From: Lysinibacillus sphaericus OT4b.31
Lineage (GTDB): Bacteria; Bacillota; Bacilli; Bacillales_A; Planococcaceae
Length of the DNA stretch: 64,000 nt
Assembly (NCBI RefSeq): GCF_000392615.1
Contig: NZ_KB933398.1
Location: 251,629 to 315,628, forward strand
Direction: 5' to 3'
The position numbers and the translations under genes were made by a program. Each line of letters starts with the position of its first letter. Positions within the stretch are counted from its first letter, which is position 1. Of this stretch, positions 18,157 to 27,306 are shown one piece after another. Under the pieces are notes generated by a model. That model was given only the letters and a program-made list of their open reading frames with translations. It made no database searches and was not told the DNA's origin.

Positions 18157-18960
18157 ATGGATATATCGTCGGTAGTAGGGTTAATCATAGCGTTTATTGC
18201 GCTATTAACAGGAATGGTGCTGAAGGGTGTAAGCTTAAGTGCGTTTTATAACCCAGCAGCTATCCTAATCATCATCTTCGGTACAATCTCCGCTGTAACA
18301 ATTGCCTTCCCTGTGAAGGAGTTAAAGCGTGTACCAAAGCTATTTAAAATTCTTTTCAAAGAAACTAAATTAGCAGATGATATTGAGATTATAAAAATGT
18401 TTTCACAATGGGCGGACTTAGCACGCCGTGAAGGGCTATTAGCACTTGAAAGTAAAGCCTCAGAAATTGAAGACCCATTCTTAAAAAATGGTCTTACATT
18501 AGCTATTGACGGTCAAAATGCAGATTATATACGTGACGTATTAACTGAAGAAGTAGAAGCTATGGAAGATCGTCATGCAAGTGGTGCTGCAATCTTTACA
18601 CAAGCAGGTACATATGCTCCAACTTTAGGGGTACTTGGTGCGGTAGTAGGGTTAATCTCCGCATTGGCAGATATGAATGATATAGAGAAACTAGGGCATG
18701 CGATTTCGGCTGCCTTCATGGCAACTTTATTAGGTATCTTTACAGGTTACGTATTATGGCATCCTTTTGCTAATAAGTTAAAACGTAAATCTGCTGTTGA
18801 AGTAAAGCAAAAACGCATGATGATTGAAGGTATTCTTTCTGTATTAGAGGGAGAAGCGCCACGTGTAATTGAACAAAAATTATCTTCTTATCTAACGATG
18901 GAAGAGCGTCGTCAAATTTCTGGTGAAAGCGGGGCGGGCGGCCTTGGCAAAGAAAGCTAA
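18157..18960 (+). CDS. motA: Flagellar motor stator protein MotA
   Basis: A 267-aa proton-channel stator subunit with four transmembrane helices. It closely follows B. subtilis MotA: SSVVGLIIAFIALLTGMVLKGVSL at the N-terminus, LARREGLLALE in the cytoplasmic loop, EAMEDRHASGAAIFTQAGTY, and the channel helices through HAISAAFMATLLGIFTGYVLWHPFANKLKRKS. The ATG at 18157 follows TGGAGGT. An upstream GACGACAT at 18118-18125 resembles a sigma-D -10 box, but the TAAA before it is only 13 bp away, so that is weak. Its end overlaps motB. Confidence 0.95.
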   Translation: MDISSVVGLIIAFIALLTGMVLKGVSLSAFYNPAAILIIIFGTISAVTIAFPVKELKRVPKLFKILFKETKLADDIEIIKMFSQWADLARREGLLALESKASEIEDPFLKNGLTLAIDGQNADYIRDVLTEEVEAMEDRHASGAAIFTQAGTYAPTLGVLGAVVGLISALADMNDIEKLGHAISAAFMATLLGIFTGYVLWHPFANKLKRKSAVEVKQKRMMIEGILSVLEGEAPRVIEQKLSSYLTMEERRQISGESGAGGLGKES

Positions 18961-19717
18961 GAAGAAAAAGCATGATGAGCATATCGACGAGTCTTGGTTA
19001 GTGCCTTACGCAGATATTTTAACGCTGTTATTAGCGGTATTCATTATATTATTTGCCTCAAGTTCGGTCGATCAAGAGAAGTTAGATAAAATGTCAGCAG
19101 TATTTAGTCAGGTATTTGATGGTGGAACGAGTTTTCTAGAACAGCCTTCACCGGTTCAAACGCCCGATGCCCAAAATGATGAAACACCACAGCAGACGCA
19201 GCAAAACTCAGCTTATTTAAAAGATCAGAAAGAGTTGGCGGAAATCAAGGACAGTGTTGATAATTTCATCGCGGTTAATGAGATGGAAGGTCAGTTCGCA
19301 ACAGAAATGACGGATGAAGGTTTATTAGTAACAATTCGTGATAGCATACTATTCGATCCAGGTAAAGCAACGATTAAACCAGAATATATTCCAACTATTC
19401 AAGAGCTTGCGGCCGTATTAGTATCAGATCCAGCACGTAATATTGTTATTACAGGGCATACAGATAATGTTCCTGTAGGTCCAAATTTCTCGTCAAATTT
19501 AGAGTTATCATTAATGCGTGCTTCAAATTTCTATCTTGAACTAACAGCTAGTAACGCACAACTAGATTCAAAGAAATTTAGTGCTAAAGGTTACGGTGAG
19601 GATCAAGCCATTGCACCAAATGATACGGCTGAAGGCCGGGCGAAAAACCGTCGTGTGGAAGTATTGATTCAGCCATTTGTCGCAGAAGACGGTTCATCTA
19701 CAACAAATAAGCAATAA
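18944..19717 (+). CDS. motB: Flagellar motor stator protein MotB
   Basis: A 257-aa stator subunit. The single transmembrane helix follows WLVPYADILTLLLAVFII, where the Asp of YAD is the proton carrier. The C-terminal OmpA-like domain (ITGHTDNVPVG, NRRVEVLI) binds peptidoglycan. The start chosen is the TTG at 18944, which gives MAKKAKKKKHDEHIDESWL, aligning with B. subtilis MotB. A GTG at 18923 would add seven residues. It overlaps motA by 17 nt, so the pair is coupled. Confidence 0.93.
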   Translation: MAKKAKKKKHDEHIDESWLVPYADILTLLLAVFIILFASSSVDQEKLDKMSAVFSQVFDGGTSFLEQPSPVQTPDAQNDETPQQTQQNSAYLKDQKELAEIKDSVDNFIAVNEMEGQFATEMTDEGLLVTIRDSILFDPGKATIKPEYIPTIQELAAVLVSDPARNIVITGHTDNVPVGPNFSSNLELSLMRASNFYLELTASNAQLDSKKFSAKGYGEDQAIAPNDTAEGRAKNRRVEVLIQPFVAEDGSSTTNKQ

Positions 19718-19720
19718 ATA

Positions 19721-19768
19721 AAAAAGCTATTAGCAACAGGCTTTATGCCATAGCTAATAGCTTTTTTT
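19721..19768 (+). terminator. Terminator after motAB
   Basis: AAAAAGCTATTAGC (19721-19734) pairs with GCTAATAGCTTTTT (19753 on), ending in a long T run. It may also serve the convergent yfkK gene. Confidence 0.88.
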
Positions 19769-19772
19769 CTAA

Positions 19773-19994
19773 TTATTTACGTAGTGAGCCTAATTCTGCA
19801 ACGATAGCTTGCATTTCACTCGGGCTAAATGTGTCGCGCTTCATAACCATTTCGTAGAGATAGACTAGATCTTCATAATTTGCTTCATCGAAATTCTCTG
19901 ATTTCATCGCATCGACATTTACCATGCGAAGTTTATCTTTCATTTGATCGACCATATAAATAACATTTTCTTTTGATGGTATTGATAAATCCAT
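19773..19994 (-). CDS. DUF1128 family protein (YfkK-like)
   Basis: A 73-aa soluble helical protein. The C-terminal [25 protein letters not shown] and ELGSLRK are the conserved DUF1128 region, matching B. subtilis YfkK. Function is unknown. The yfk neighbourhood is retained, as a YfkH homologue follows at 20525. An AGGTAGG ribosome site precedes the ATG. Confidence 0.9.
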   Translation of the reverse strand: MDLSIPSKENVIYMVDQMKDKLRMVNVDAMKSENFDEANYEDLVYLYEMVMKRDTFSPSEMQAIVAELGSLRK

Positions 19995-20173
19995 TTAGTT
20001 AAACCTACCTTTCAAAGTCCTCGCCAATATCATTTCATTGAATAAAAAAATTGTCAACACTGTATTTAAGCATTGCTTTAAAAATAGGTTGTTATTGGGT
20101 AGAATAAAGGCAGCAAGTTGTTTATTTGTCATTTATAAGGGAATATACAGTACACAAGTAGGGGGTTTTTAAT

Positions 20174-20500
20174 ATGGGACAAAGTAAATTATTAGCATCC
20201 ATCATTATTGGTGCCACAGTGGGTGCGGCATTAAGCATGCTTGATCGCACAACACGTGAAAAAACAGTAGCTACTACGAAAAAGGCGACTGCAGCAGTAT
20301 CGTATTACGCAGCGAATCGTGGCGAATTACAAGATTTAATAGAGGAAAAAGTATTAGCTGCTCAAGTGCTCTGTGAAAGTGTAACCGACAACGTCAACAT
20401 GGTAGCAGAAAAAGTTGATGAATTTAAAGAATTACCTTCCACTATTCAGGGTATGATCAGTGATACAAAATCTGCCTTCTCTTCACCAAATAAAGAATAA
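20174..20500 (+). CDS. YtxH-like membrane-anchored small protein
   Basis: A 108-aa protein. A glycine/alanine-rich hydrophobic N-terminus (ASIIIGATVGAALSML) is followed by a charged amphipathic helical region, the layout of YtxH-like general stress proteins. It is 24 bp upstream of the YihY-family gene and probably co-transcribed. A GGGGGT site precedes the ATG. Family assignment is by architecture. Confidence 0.6.
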   Translation: MGQSKLLASIIIGATVGAALSMLDRTTREKTVATTKKATAAVSYYAANRGELQDLIEEKVLAAQVLCESVTDNVNMVAEKVDEFKELPSTIQGMISDTKSAFSSPNKE

Positions 20501-20524
20501 GTTGTAGTAAAGGAGGAGATTTGT

Positions 20525-21430
20525 ATGGAAAAGAAGAAAGTCTCGGTGAATACAGCATTTGGTTTAGTCAAATCGTTTGTCTCTCCAAATGAAGATTCTG
20601 TAGATGTCATGACGCCAAAGGGCTTTGTACAAGATTTGATGCTACGAATACAACGCGTGGAAATATCAGCTCTTGCCGCACAACTGGCGTATTTCTTTTT
20701 ACTATCTTTCTTCCCACTACTTATTTTCCTAGTTACACTGTTACCATATCTAAATTTAGAAACAACACAAGTTTATTCTTTTTTAGTGAATGTCGTGCCA
20801 GATGAAGTATATCGATTGATCGAAAATACATTAAACGAAGTATTAACAAATCGCAATAGCAGTTTGTTATCCATTGGTGTAATCGGTACAATATGGTCCG
20901 CTTCCAAGGGAATTAATGCCTTGATTAGGGCTTTAAACAAAGCCTATGATACGGAAAGCAGGGGAGGCATCTTAGATCGAGGGTTATCCCTAGTCTTTAC
21001 AATAGCGTTTGTAATCGTATTAGGTGTCGCCCTGCTATTACCGGTTTTTGGACAACAAATTGGACATTTTTTATTTTCGATAGTCGGAATAGAAGAAGAA
21101 TTTGCATCCCTTTGGCATAATATACGCTTGTTCATGCCACCATTACTGATTTTTGCTGTTTTAATGGGCATTTACTGGTTTGTACCGAATACAGATCCAC
21201 GTTTGAAATTAATGGGCGTGTGGCCAGGGGCAATGTTCTCTACACTTGCTTGGTTGGCAGTAACATATGGTTTTTCTTTTTACATTAGTAATTTTGGAAA
21301 CTATTCTGCTACATACGGTAGTATAGGCGGTGTCATTATTTTAATGCTATGGCTGTATTTCACAGGAATGATTTTAATATTTGGTGGTGTATTGAATGCC
21401 ACAATGCAAAAAAGAGCATTACAAAAATAG
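20525..21430 (+). CDS. YihY/BrkB family membrane protein (YfkH-like)
   Basis: A 301-aa protein with six transmembrane helices. Diagnostic blocks are ALAAQLAYFFLLSFFPLLIFL, GTIWSASKGINALIRALNKAY and the C-terminal SATYGSIGGVIILMLWLYFTG. This family was once annotated as ribonuclease BN in error; its transport role is unproven. It corresponds to B. subtilis YfkH. The ATG follows AAAGGAGGAG. It ends with a hairpin terminator. Confidence 0.92.
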   Translation: MEKKKVSVNTAFGLVKSFVSPNEDSVDVMTPKGFVQDLMLRIQRVEISALAAQLAYFFLLSFFPLLIFLVTLLPYLNLETTQVYSFLVNVVPDEVYRLIENTLNEVLTNRNSSLLSIGVIGTIWSASKGINALIRALNKAYDTESRGGILDRGLSLVFTIAFVIVLGVALLLPVFGQQIGHFLFSIVGIEEEFASLWHNIRLFMPPLLIFAVLMGIYWFVPNTDPRLKLMGVWPGAMFSTLAWLAVTYGFSFYISNFGNYSATYGSIGGVIILMLWLYFTGMILIFGGVLNATMQKRALQK

Positions 21431-21473
21431 CCGGATGAGCATCGCAAATTACAAAAATTATCATGACAATAAC

Positions 21474-21514
21474 ACAGCCCCACTATCACAATTTTGTGAT
21501 GTGAGGCTGTTTTA
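21474..21514 (+). terminator. Terminator after yfkH
   Basis: ACAGCC (21474-21479) and GGCTGT (21505-21510) enclose a second pairing of TATCACAA with TTGTGATG; a T run follows. Confidence 0.75.
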
Positions 21515-21556
21515 CGTATAGGGAGTAGCGTGACTAGCGTTGGAAAAACACTGCTG

Positions 21557-23461
21557 TTATACATTTTTATTAAGCATACGTAAGCCATTTAAAATAACAA
21601 GAATCGTACTACCTTCATGACCAATCACACCTAGTGGCAAGTCAACAAGCTGTAAAAAGTTAGAAGCTATTAATAATATAATGATACCGATAGAGAACAT
21701 GATATTTTGTTTGACGATACGTTGCATTTTGCGCGATAGGCGAACAGCATAGGCAATCTTAGATAAGTCATTTTTCATTAAAACTACATCTGCAGTTTCT
21801 AAAGCAACGTCGGTACCTTCTCCCATCGCAATGCCAGTAGTGGCAGTTGCTAAAGCAGGAGCATCATTAATGCCATCTCCAACCATGCCTACGTATTTAT
21901 ATTGACGAAGAAGGTCTTTCATTTCAGTAACTTTTGTTTCAGGAAGACATTCCGCTACATAATCATTTACGCCTGCTTCTTTTGCAATGACCTTTGCAGT
22001 TTTTTCATTGTCGCCTGTGAGCATGACTACATTAATACCTAACTCTTTTAGTAATGTAATGGCTTTTTTTGCTTCATTACGAACAGTATCCTTTAAAGCG
22101 GTAAGTGCAACGATGCCTTCGTTGTCACGAATGAAAATAACTGTTTTTCCTTCTGCGGCAAGTAAAGCTGCGGCACCATCTGCAAATGCATGGGCTTCTT
22201 CTCTGCCTACAAAGTCTGGTTTCCCCACTAAATACTCCGTTTCATTGACAAAGCCCTTTATCCCCCAGCCAGGTATGTCTTCAATAGTTGTCTGTGCATA
22301 TTGCGTGAAACCTTCAGCTTTTGCATAGGAAGTGATGGCTTGTGCTAATGGGTGATTCGACTGTGCTTCAATACTTGCAAGGATGCTCATTGTCGTACCT
22401 CTATCCAATCCTTCGCGAACGATGAAATCAGTGACGACTGGTTTCCCTAGTGTTAAAGTACCTGTTTTATCTACTGCTAATGCACGTAATACGCTTAAAT
22501 GTTCTAAATGTAAACCGCCTTTAAATAGCAAGCCATTTTTAGCTCCGTTTGAAATGGCAGCTAGTGTGGCTGGCATAATCGATGCGACAAGCGCACAAGG
22601 TGATGCAACTACTAACAAGACCATTGCTCGGTAAAACGTTGTTGTCCAGTCCCAACCAAGTAAAAAGTGGGGGAGAAACATCATAAGAGCAACCGTCAGT
22701 AATACGAACTTTACATAAGTACCTTCAAATTTCTCGATGAATTGTTGAGAAGGTGATTTTTCACTTTGCGCACTTTGCACAAGGCTAATAATTTTTTGAA
22801 ACAATGTTTCAGAATTTGGCTTTGTCATTTCCATTGTAATCGCACCGTTTAAGTTGACTGTTCCTGCGAATACCTCATCGCCTTCGCCTTTAGCAACAGG
22901 GAGAGGCTCACCGCTAATAGCTGATTCGTCAATAGAAGACTGTCCTTTGAAAATCACACCATCTGCTGGTACACGTTCACCAGGTTTAATAAGTAGGTGG
23001 TCACCAATAGTTAATGTAGCAACTGCAACTTTCATTGGCTCAAAGCCACCACGTACTAGCCAAGCCTCTTCAGGTTGTAAATTCATCAGTGCTGAAATTT
23101 CACGATGACTTTTATTCATGGCATATGTCTCTAATGCACCACTTACAGCAAAGATAAAAATCAAGATGGCTCCTTCAGTCCAGTAGCCGATTGCAGCTGA
23201 ACCGATTGCGGCTAATACCATAAGTAGTTCGACATTCAACTTTTTATCTGCAAGTGTTTCTTCAACACCTTCTTTTGCTTTCGCAAAACCCCCGACACAA
23301 AATGCAATCATATATAAAAGAACGGAAGCGGTTGTTTGATCGCTAGAATCCAAACGCCAAGCAAGTAAAATGAAAAATCCTGCTACGATAGCGGCAATTA
23401 GTTCAGCATGTTCTTTTGCTTTCTCAATTAGATTAATATTTTCTTGATTAGAGTAATCCAT
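21557..23461 (-). CDS. pfeT: P1B-type ATPase, probable ferrous-iron exporter PfeT (ZosA)
   Basis: A 634-aa P-type metal ATPase. Motifs in order: actuator SGEPLP, membrane metal-site SPCALVASIMP (SPC, the P1B4 type), phosphorylation DKTGTLT, nucleotide-binding SNHPLAQAI, and hinge GDGINDAPAL. There is no N-terminal heavy-metal domain. It follows B. subtilis ZosA/PfeT closely (NVELLMVLAAIGSAAIGYWTEGAILIFIF). PfeT is PerR-repressed, Fur-influenced and pumps Fe(II) out of the cell. Matching PerR and Fur boxes lie upstream here, and perR itself is at 61.4 kb. AGGAGGG precedes the ATG. Zn or Co export is the alternative. Confidence 0.9.
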   Translation of the reverse strand: MDYSNQENINLIEKAKEHAELIAAIVAGFFILLAWRLDSSDQTTASVLLYMIAFCVGGFAKAKEGVEETLADKKLNVELLMVLAAIGSAAIGYWTEGAILIFIFAVSGALETYAMNKSHREISALMNLQPEEAWLVRGGFEPMKVAVATLTIGDHLLIKPGERVPADGVIFKGQSSIDESAISGEPLPVAKGEGDEVFAGTVNLNGAITMEMTKPNSETLFQKIISLVQSAQSEKSPSQQFIEKFEGTYVKFVLLTVALMMFLPHFLLGWDWTTTFYRAMVLLVVASPCALVASIMPATLAAISNGAKNGLLFKGGLHLEHLSVLRALAVDKTGTLTLGKPVVTDFIVREGLDRGTTMSILASIEAQSNHPLAQAITSYAKAEGFTQYAQTTIEDIPGWGIKGFVNETEYLVGKPDFVGREEAHAFADGAAALLAAEGKTVIFIRDNEGIVALTALKDTVRNEAKKAITLLKELGINVVMLTGDNEKTAKVIAKEAGVNDYVAECLPETKVTEMKDLLRQYKYVGMVGDGINDAPALATATTGIAMGEGTDVALETADVVLMKNDLSKIAYAVRLSRKMQRIVKQNIMFSIGIIILLIASNFLQLVDLPLGVIGHEGSTILVILNGLRMLNKNV

Positions 23462-23474
23462 TTATATCCCTCCT

Positions 23475-23493
23475 GATAATGAAAATCAATATC
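23475..23493 (-). promoter_or_regulatory. Fur box upstream of pfeT
   Basis: GATAATGAAAATCAATATC matches the 19-bp Fur consensus GATAATGATAATCATTATC at 17 of 19 positions. It lies immediately upstream of the pfeT ribosome site, probably downstream of the promoter. Confidence 0.7.
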
Positions 23494-23563
23494 AAAACCC
23501 TTAATAAACAAAGAAATTCAGTTTTTTATAGTTAGAAAGAAATTTTACTTCTTTCTTTGTAAT

Positions 23564-23578
23564 TTAGAATTATTATAA
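23564..23578 (-). promoter_or_regulatory. PerR box upstream of pfeT
   Basis: TTAGAATTATTATAA matches the PerR consensus TTATAATNATTATAA with one mismatch, about 105 bp before the pfeT start. Confidence 0.7.
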
Positions 23579-23581
23579 CAA

Positions 23582-23832
23582 AGGAATTTGGAAAAAGAAA
23601 GTAAGAAGTTGATGAGTATCGTTAAAGGCTGTCAATGAGGCATCGAATTATTTAGTTGATCACCTTTGCGCGGGGGTGATGCCATTTTGGCTGAGCGTTT
23701 TCCGGGTGTGTCCGCTGACTGGCTTTGGGGCAAACAGCATGTTTGTCAGACGTGCGGATACTCCGCTTTAAGTTAATGGTTTTTGCTTTACATACAAAAG
23801 ATCTTTTCGATAATTTGTCCAGAATAGAAAAA
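23582..23832. other. Non-coding stretch between pfeT promoter and fumarase terminator
   Basis: About 250 bp with no credible frame or conserved RNA. A GC-richer part (about 23665-23770) stands out from its AT-rich flanks, but I cannot assign it. Confidence 0.3.
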
Positions 23833-23870
23833 AAGGCACAGAATATTCACTAGGAATATTCTGTGCCTTT
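23833..23870 (-). terminator. Probable fumarase terminator, separated from its gene by the intron
   Basis: GGCACAGAATATT pairs with AATATTCTGTGCC around a short loop. On the minus strand the stem is followed by a long T run, fitting the fumarase transcript, although the group II intron now lies between gene and hairpin. Confidence 0.75.
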
Positions 23871-23874
23871 AAAT

Positions 23875-24324
23875 GTGCGCCCGGCATGCGTATGAACTAT
23901 AGGGTGCAAGTCCCGAACCCCGAAGACAGAAGTAGAGGTTAGCCAAGAGCAAGGGTGTCCGTGGCGACGCGGAATCTGAAGGAAGCTGGAGGCAAAACAC
24001 CGGTCCGAGGAACACGAATCTCATATAAGGCTAGGTATGATTGGATGAGTTTGCATTACAAAACAAAGTCCTTTCTGTCGAAGGTCATATCGAGTAAATG
24101 AGGCGGATAGATGGTGTGAAAGTGCATACGCTTACCCGGGGAGGTCTGATGGAAACGTGAAGTACCCTTCATAACCTACTTGGTGACAAGTAGCTGAACC
24201 ATCAGAAGTCAGCAGAGGTCATAGTACGAAACTTTGCGTTATTCATCTTAATTGAACCGCCGTATACGGAACCGTACGTACGGTGGTGTGAGAGGTCGGG
24301 AGTTAATCACTCCCTCCTACTCGA
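23875..24324 (+). mobile_element. ORF-less group II intron (ribozyme only)
   Basis: It begins with the canonical 5' GUGCG (GTGCGCCCGGCATG). Domain I blocks follow (AGGGTGCAAGTCCCGAACC, GTGTCCGTGGCGACGCGGAAT, AAGGCTAGGTATGATTGGATGAG). Near the 3' end is domain V at 24254-24287, a 34-nt hairpin with paired CCGTATACGG and CCGTACGTACGG, then a domain VI stem and a CCTACTCGAT end with a likely branch A. Full introns of this type carry a reverse transcriptase/maturase of more than 1 kb in domain IV; here the 5' half joins the domain V region within about 40 nt. It lies antisense to fumarase, right after a hairpin. Boundaries are approximate. Confidence 0.88.
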
Positions 24325-24383
24325 TTTTGTGCAGAAATTACAATTAATTATTACTTAAAATAACTAAAGGAATGCTAGCCTTA

Positions 24384-25922
24384 TTAGAAAATGCGTTCAG
24401 CGTGAAGGGCTAGTTTCTCTAGCGAGGATTTGTCTACATCAGCGTGTAATGAGTTACCGTGTGAATCCATTGTAACGACTGCTGTGAAGCCTTCAACATT
24501 TAAATGCCACATAGCTTCTGGAATACCAAATTCCATTAAGTCAACGCCATCTACACCTTTAATACAATCTGCATAGTACTGTGCAGCGCCACCGATTGCA
24601 TTTAAGTATACGCCACCATGTTCGCCAAGAGCTTTTAATGTTTTTGGTCCCATACCGCCTTTACCAATTACAGCACGGATACCAAATTTTTTCATGATGT
24701 CTCCTTGGTATGGCTCCTCACGAATAGAAGTAGTTGGACCAGCAGCCTTAACTGTCCAGTTGTCCTCTTCGTCTTTGGCCATTACTGGGCCGCAGTGATA
24801 AATAACTTGTCCATTTAGATCAACTGGTGCATCATGACTCATTAAGTGATGGTGGATTGCGTCACGGCCAGTATACATGCGACCAGTGATAGCAACAACG
24901 TCACCCACTTTTAATGCACGAATTTGTTCTTCAGTAATAGGTGCAGTTAGTTCAACTACATCTGTTGAATTATCTTCTGCTGTTGCAGCAACTTCATTTT
25001 CTTTGAATGTGATTTTTTCACCATCTTGGTAGTGCCAGTTAATGATTTCACCTGTTTCAGGATTGATGTCGATTGCCATACGACGGTATGCCCAACAGTT
25101 ATATGCTACAGATACATAGAAAGAAGCAGGAATACGGTGCATAACGCCTATTTTACAGCCAAGTAAAGTTGCTTCACCGCCGAAGCCCATTGTACCGATA
25201 CCGAATGTATTTGAAGTTTTTACTACATATTCTTCTAGTTTTGCAAGATCTGGATTTGGGTTTGTATCTTCTACATGACGGAATAATTGTTCTTTTGCAA
25301 GATCATATCCAGAAGAACGGTCACCACCGATTCCAACACCGATGAATCCTGCTGAACATCCTTGACCTTGTGCTTGATATACAGAGTGAAGGATACACTT
25401 GCGGATACCATCTAAGTCACGACCAGCGCGGCCAAGGCCATCAATCTCACATGGTAAGCTGTACTGGATATTTTTATTTTCACAGCCGCCACCTTTAAGA
25501 ATTAATTTAATCGTAATATAGTCTTTTTCCCATTGTTCGAACTTCATAACAGGTAGACCATCACCAAGATTATTACCACTGTTTGCGCCAGTTAATGAAT
25601 CAACAGCATTTGGACGTAATTTAGCGTCAGCCGATGTGTCATTAATAGCTTTTTTAATGGCTTCTTTAATTTCTAATTGGTTTACACCAACAGGCGTGTA
25701 AATTTTGAATGTTGGTAGACCAGTATCTTGACAGATTGGTGATACGTTATCTTCTGCCATAATAATATTATTTGAAATTGTGTCTAAACTCATTGCTGCA
25801 CGTGTGCCAGCATTTTCAGCTTCTTTGGCCTTTTTAATAGCGCGACGCACGTCTTTAGGTAAGTTCGTAGACGTTTCAGTAATTAAATTGTAAAGACTTT
25901 TCTCCAAAGTTTGTAGATTCAT
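24384..25922 (-). CDS. fumA: Fumarate hydratase, class I (iron-sulfur)
   Basis: A 512-aa single-chain [4Fe-4S] fumarase with fused alpha and beta domains, for fumarate-malate interconversion in the TCA cycle. Cluster-region cysteines appear in SPICQDTGLP, GGGCENKN and GQGCSAGF; the beta part has HHHLMSHD and GAAQYYADCIKGV. The class is unrelated to the oxygen-stable FumC of B. subtilis. The ATG at 25922 has GGGGGG upstream; a longer frame from 25961 has none. It is monocistronic. Oxidant-sensitive clusters fit the peroxide/iron genes nearby. Confidence 0.93.
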   Translation of the reverse strand: MNLQTLEKSLYNLITETSTNLPKDVRRAIKKAKEAENAGTRAAMSLDTISNNIIMAEDNVSPICQDTGLPTFKIYTPVGVNQLEIKEAIKKAINDTSADAKLRPNAVDSLTGANSGNNLGDGLPVMKFEQWEKDYITIKLILKGGGCENKNIQYSLPCEIDGLGRAGRDLDGIRKCILHSVYQAQGQGCSAGFIGVGIGGDRSSGYDLAKEQLFRHVEDTNPNPDLAKLEEYVVKTSNTFGIGTMGFGGEATLLGCKIGVMHRIPASFYVSVAYNCWAYRRMAIDINPETGEIINWHYQDGEKITFKENEVAATAEDNSTDVVELTAPITEEQIRALKVGDVVAITGRMYTGRDAIHHHLMSHDAPVDLNGQVIYHCGPVMAKDEEDNWTVKAAGPTTSIREEPYQGDIMKKFGIRAVIGKGGMGPKTLKALGEHGGVYLNAIGGAAQYYADCIKGVDGVDLMEFGIPEAMWHLNVEGFTAVVTMDSHGNSLHADVDKSSLEKLALHAERIF

Positions 25923-26105
25923 TTGGTATTGCCCCCCATAGAAAAAATTGATTATTTCCACACTACATTATACTCTTTTAGACTAATGAAAAAAAGAGTA
26001 CTTCTACTTGTACTCGGAATTAAAGACGCATTCATAAAAAAGACACTTGCTAACAAAGAACGTTTGTTCTAAAATGGTGGTAAAACTACTTTAGGGGGTA
26101 CGTGT

Positions 26106-26903
26106 ATGTCTGTAAAGAAACTTGAATTACCTGAAGCATTTGAAAGATTTAGAGAAGTGATGGAAGAAACGATACAACCATTTATAAATATAGTAACAGA
26201 GCAACGAAAGACATCCTTATTTGAAAGCAAATTTGAAGGGGAGCCGTATTTTCCGCTGACAATGGCGTATCCGAAAAATGCCGAAGGGCAACCATTAAAA
26301 CTATTAGCGCAAATTAATTTTGCATATGTGCCGAAGCATGTGCCAAACTTTCCAACAGAGGGAATTTTGCAATTTTATATCGATGCACATGATGATGTTT
26401 TAGGAATGAATTTTGATAATGGCCAAAATCAGCAAGGTTTTCGTATCATTTTTCACGAACAGATTGAGGTGGATGCGTCACAATTAATACAAGACTTCTC
26501 ATTTGTCGATACTAACAAAGAAGACATGTACTTTCCGGTTGAAAAAGAAATGGCGTTGTCCTTTGAAACGGGTTATGAAGCATTATCTGCAAATGATTTC
26601 CGAGGCACTACGCACTACGCAGCTATTTTTGCGTGTATAGAAGAGGATGATGATCTAATGGATGAGTTTTATGAAACATTGGATAGCACTGGTCATAAAA
26701 TCGGTGGTTATCCATTTTTCACACAAGAAGATCCTCGAGCATACGGAGAAAATACAGATTCGCAGATTTTATTATTACAGGTGGATAGTGTGGGAGACCA
26801 CATAATGTGGGGAGATGCCGGAGTAGGCAACTTTTTTATAACAGAGGATGAGCTAAAGCGAAGAGATTTTAGCCGTGTTCTCTATAATTGGGACTGCCAT
26901 TAA
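26106..26903 (+). CDS. YwqG family protein (DUF1963)
   Basis: A 265-aa cytosolic protein. The pattern SKFEGEPYFP, then LLAQINFAYVP, FPTEGILQFYID and the C-terminal LLLQVDSVGDHIMWGDAGVGNFFI, is the YwqG/DUF1963 fold. Its function is unknown; in B. subtilis ywqG lies near the YwqJK toxin genes, but no such genes are next to it here. GGGGGT precedes the ATG. A strong terminator follows. Confidence 0.9.
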   Translation: MSVKKLELPEAFERFREVMEETIQPFINIVTEQRKTSLFESKFEGEPYFPLTMAYPKNAEGQPLKLLAQINFAYVPKHVPNFPTEGILQFYIDAHDDVLGMNFDNGQNQQGFRIIFHEQIEVDASQLIQDFSFVDTNKEDMYFPVEKEMALSFETGYEALSANDFRGTTHYAAIFACIEEDDDLMDEFYETLDSTGHKIGGYPFFTQEDPRAYGENTDSQILLLQVDSVGDHIMWGDAGVGNFFITEDELKRRDFSRVLYNWDCH

Positions 26904-26939
26904 AAAGCAAGCGGGTAATAACACCCGCTTGCTTTTTAC
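26902..26939. terminator. Bidirectional terminator between ywqG and the SE1561-type gene
   Basis: AAAAAGCAAGCGGGT and ACCCGCTTGCTTTTT form a perfect ~15-bp stem with T runs on either strand. Confidence 0.9.
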
Positions 26940-26941
26940 AA

Positions 26942-27127
26942 TTATTTTTCACGAGCGTTGAATTGCTCCATTTTGTCTTCTAAATCATCCATCATTTGAA
27001 TTAAACGATCGATATCTTCTAACTCAGTTGTTTCAGGATCGATGGCATCTAAAACTTCTAAAAAAATTTCAAGACGTTCTTTTAAATAGGTCACTTGTTG
27101 TTCTTTATCAGTGATTGGCTTTGACAT
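26942..27127 (-). CDS. SE1561 family small protein
   Basis: A 61-aa acidic, fully helical protein. The segments KEQQVTYLKERLEIFLEVLD and EDIDRLIQMMDDLEDKMEQF are conserved in the SE1561 family of Firmicutes. Function is unknown; a short coiled coil is likely. A GAGGTG ribosome site precedes the ATG. It shares its terminator with the convergent ywqG. Confidence 0.8.
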   Translation of the reverse strand: MSKPITDKEQQVTYLKERLEIFLEVLDAIDPETTELEDIDRLIQMMDDLEDKMEQFNAREK

Positions 27128-27306
27128 GCATACACCTCATTTCATCCATTCCATAGTAGCCGATTTTATGTTAAATTTCAATGCTTAGGCAAGAACCTAG
27201 GACTAAGTGATTATTTTAAAAAACTAGTAATCTGAATATTTACAATATTGTTGTGCTGTGTTAATGTTGTATTAAGAAATAGTAAAGGAGCTGATCAAAG
27301 AAAACG

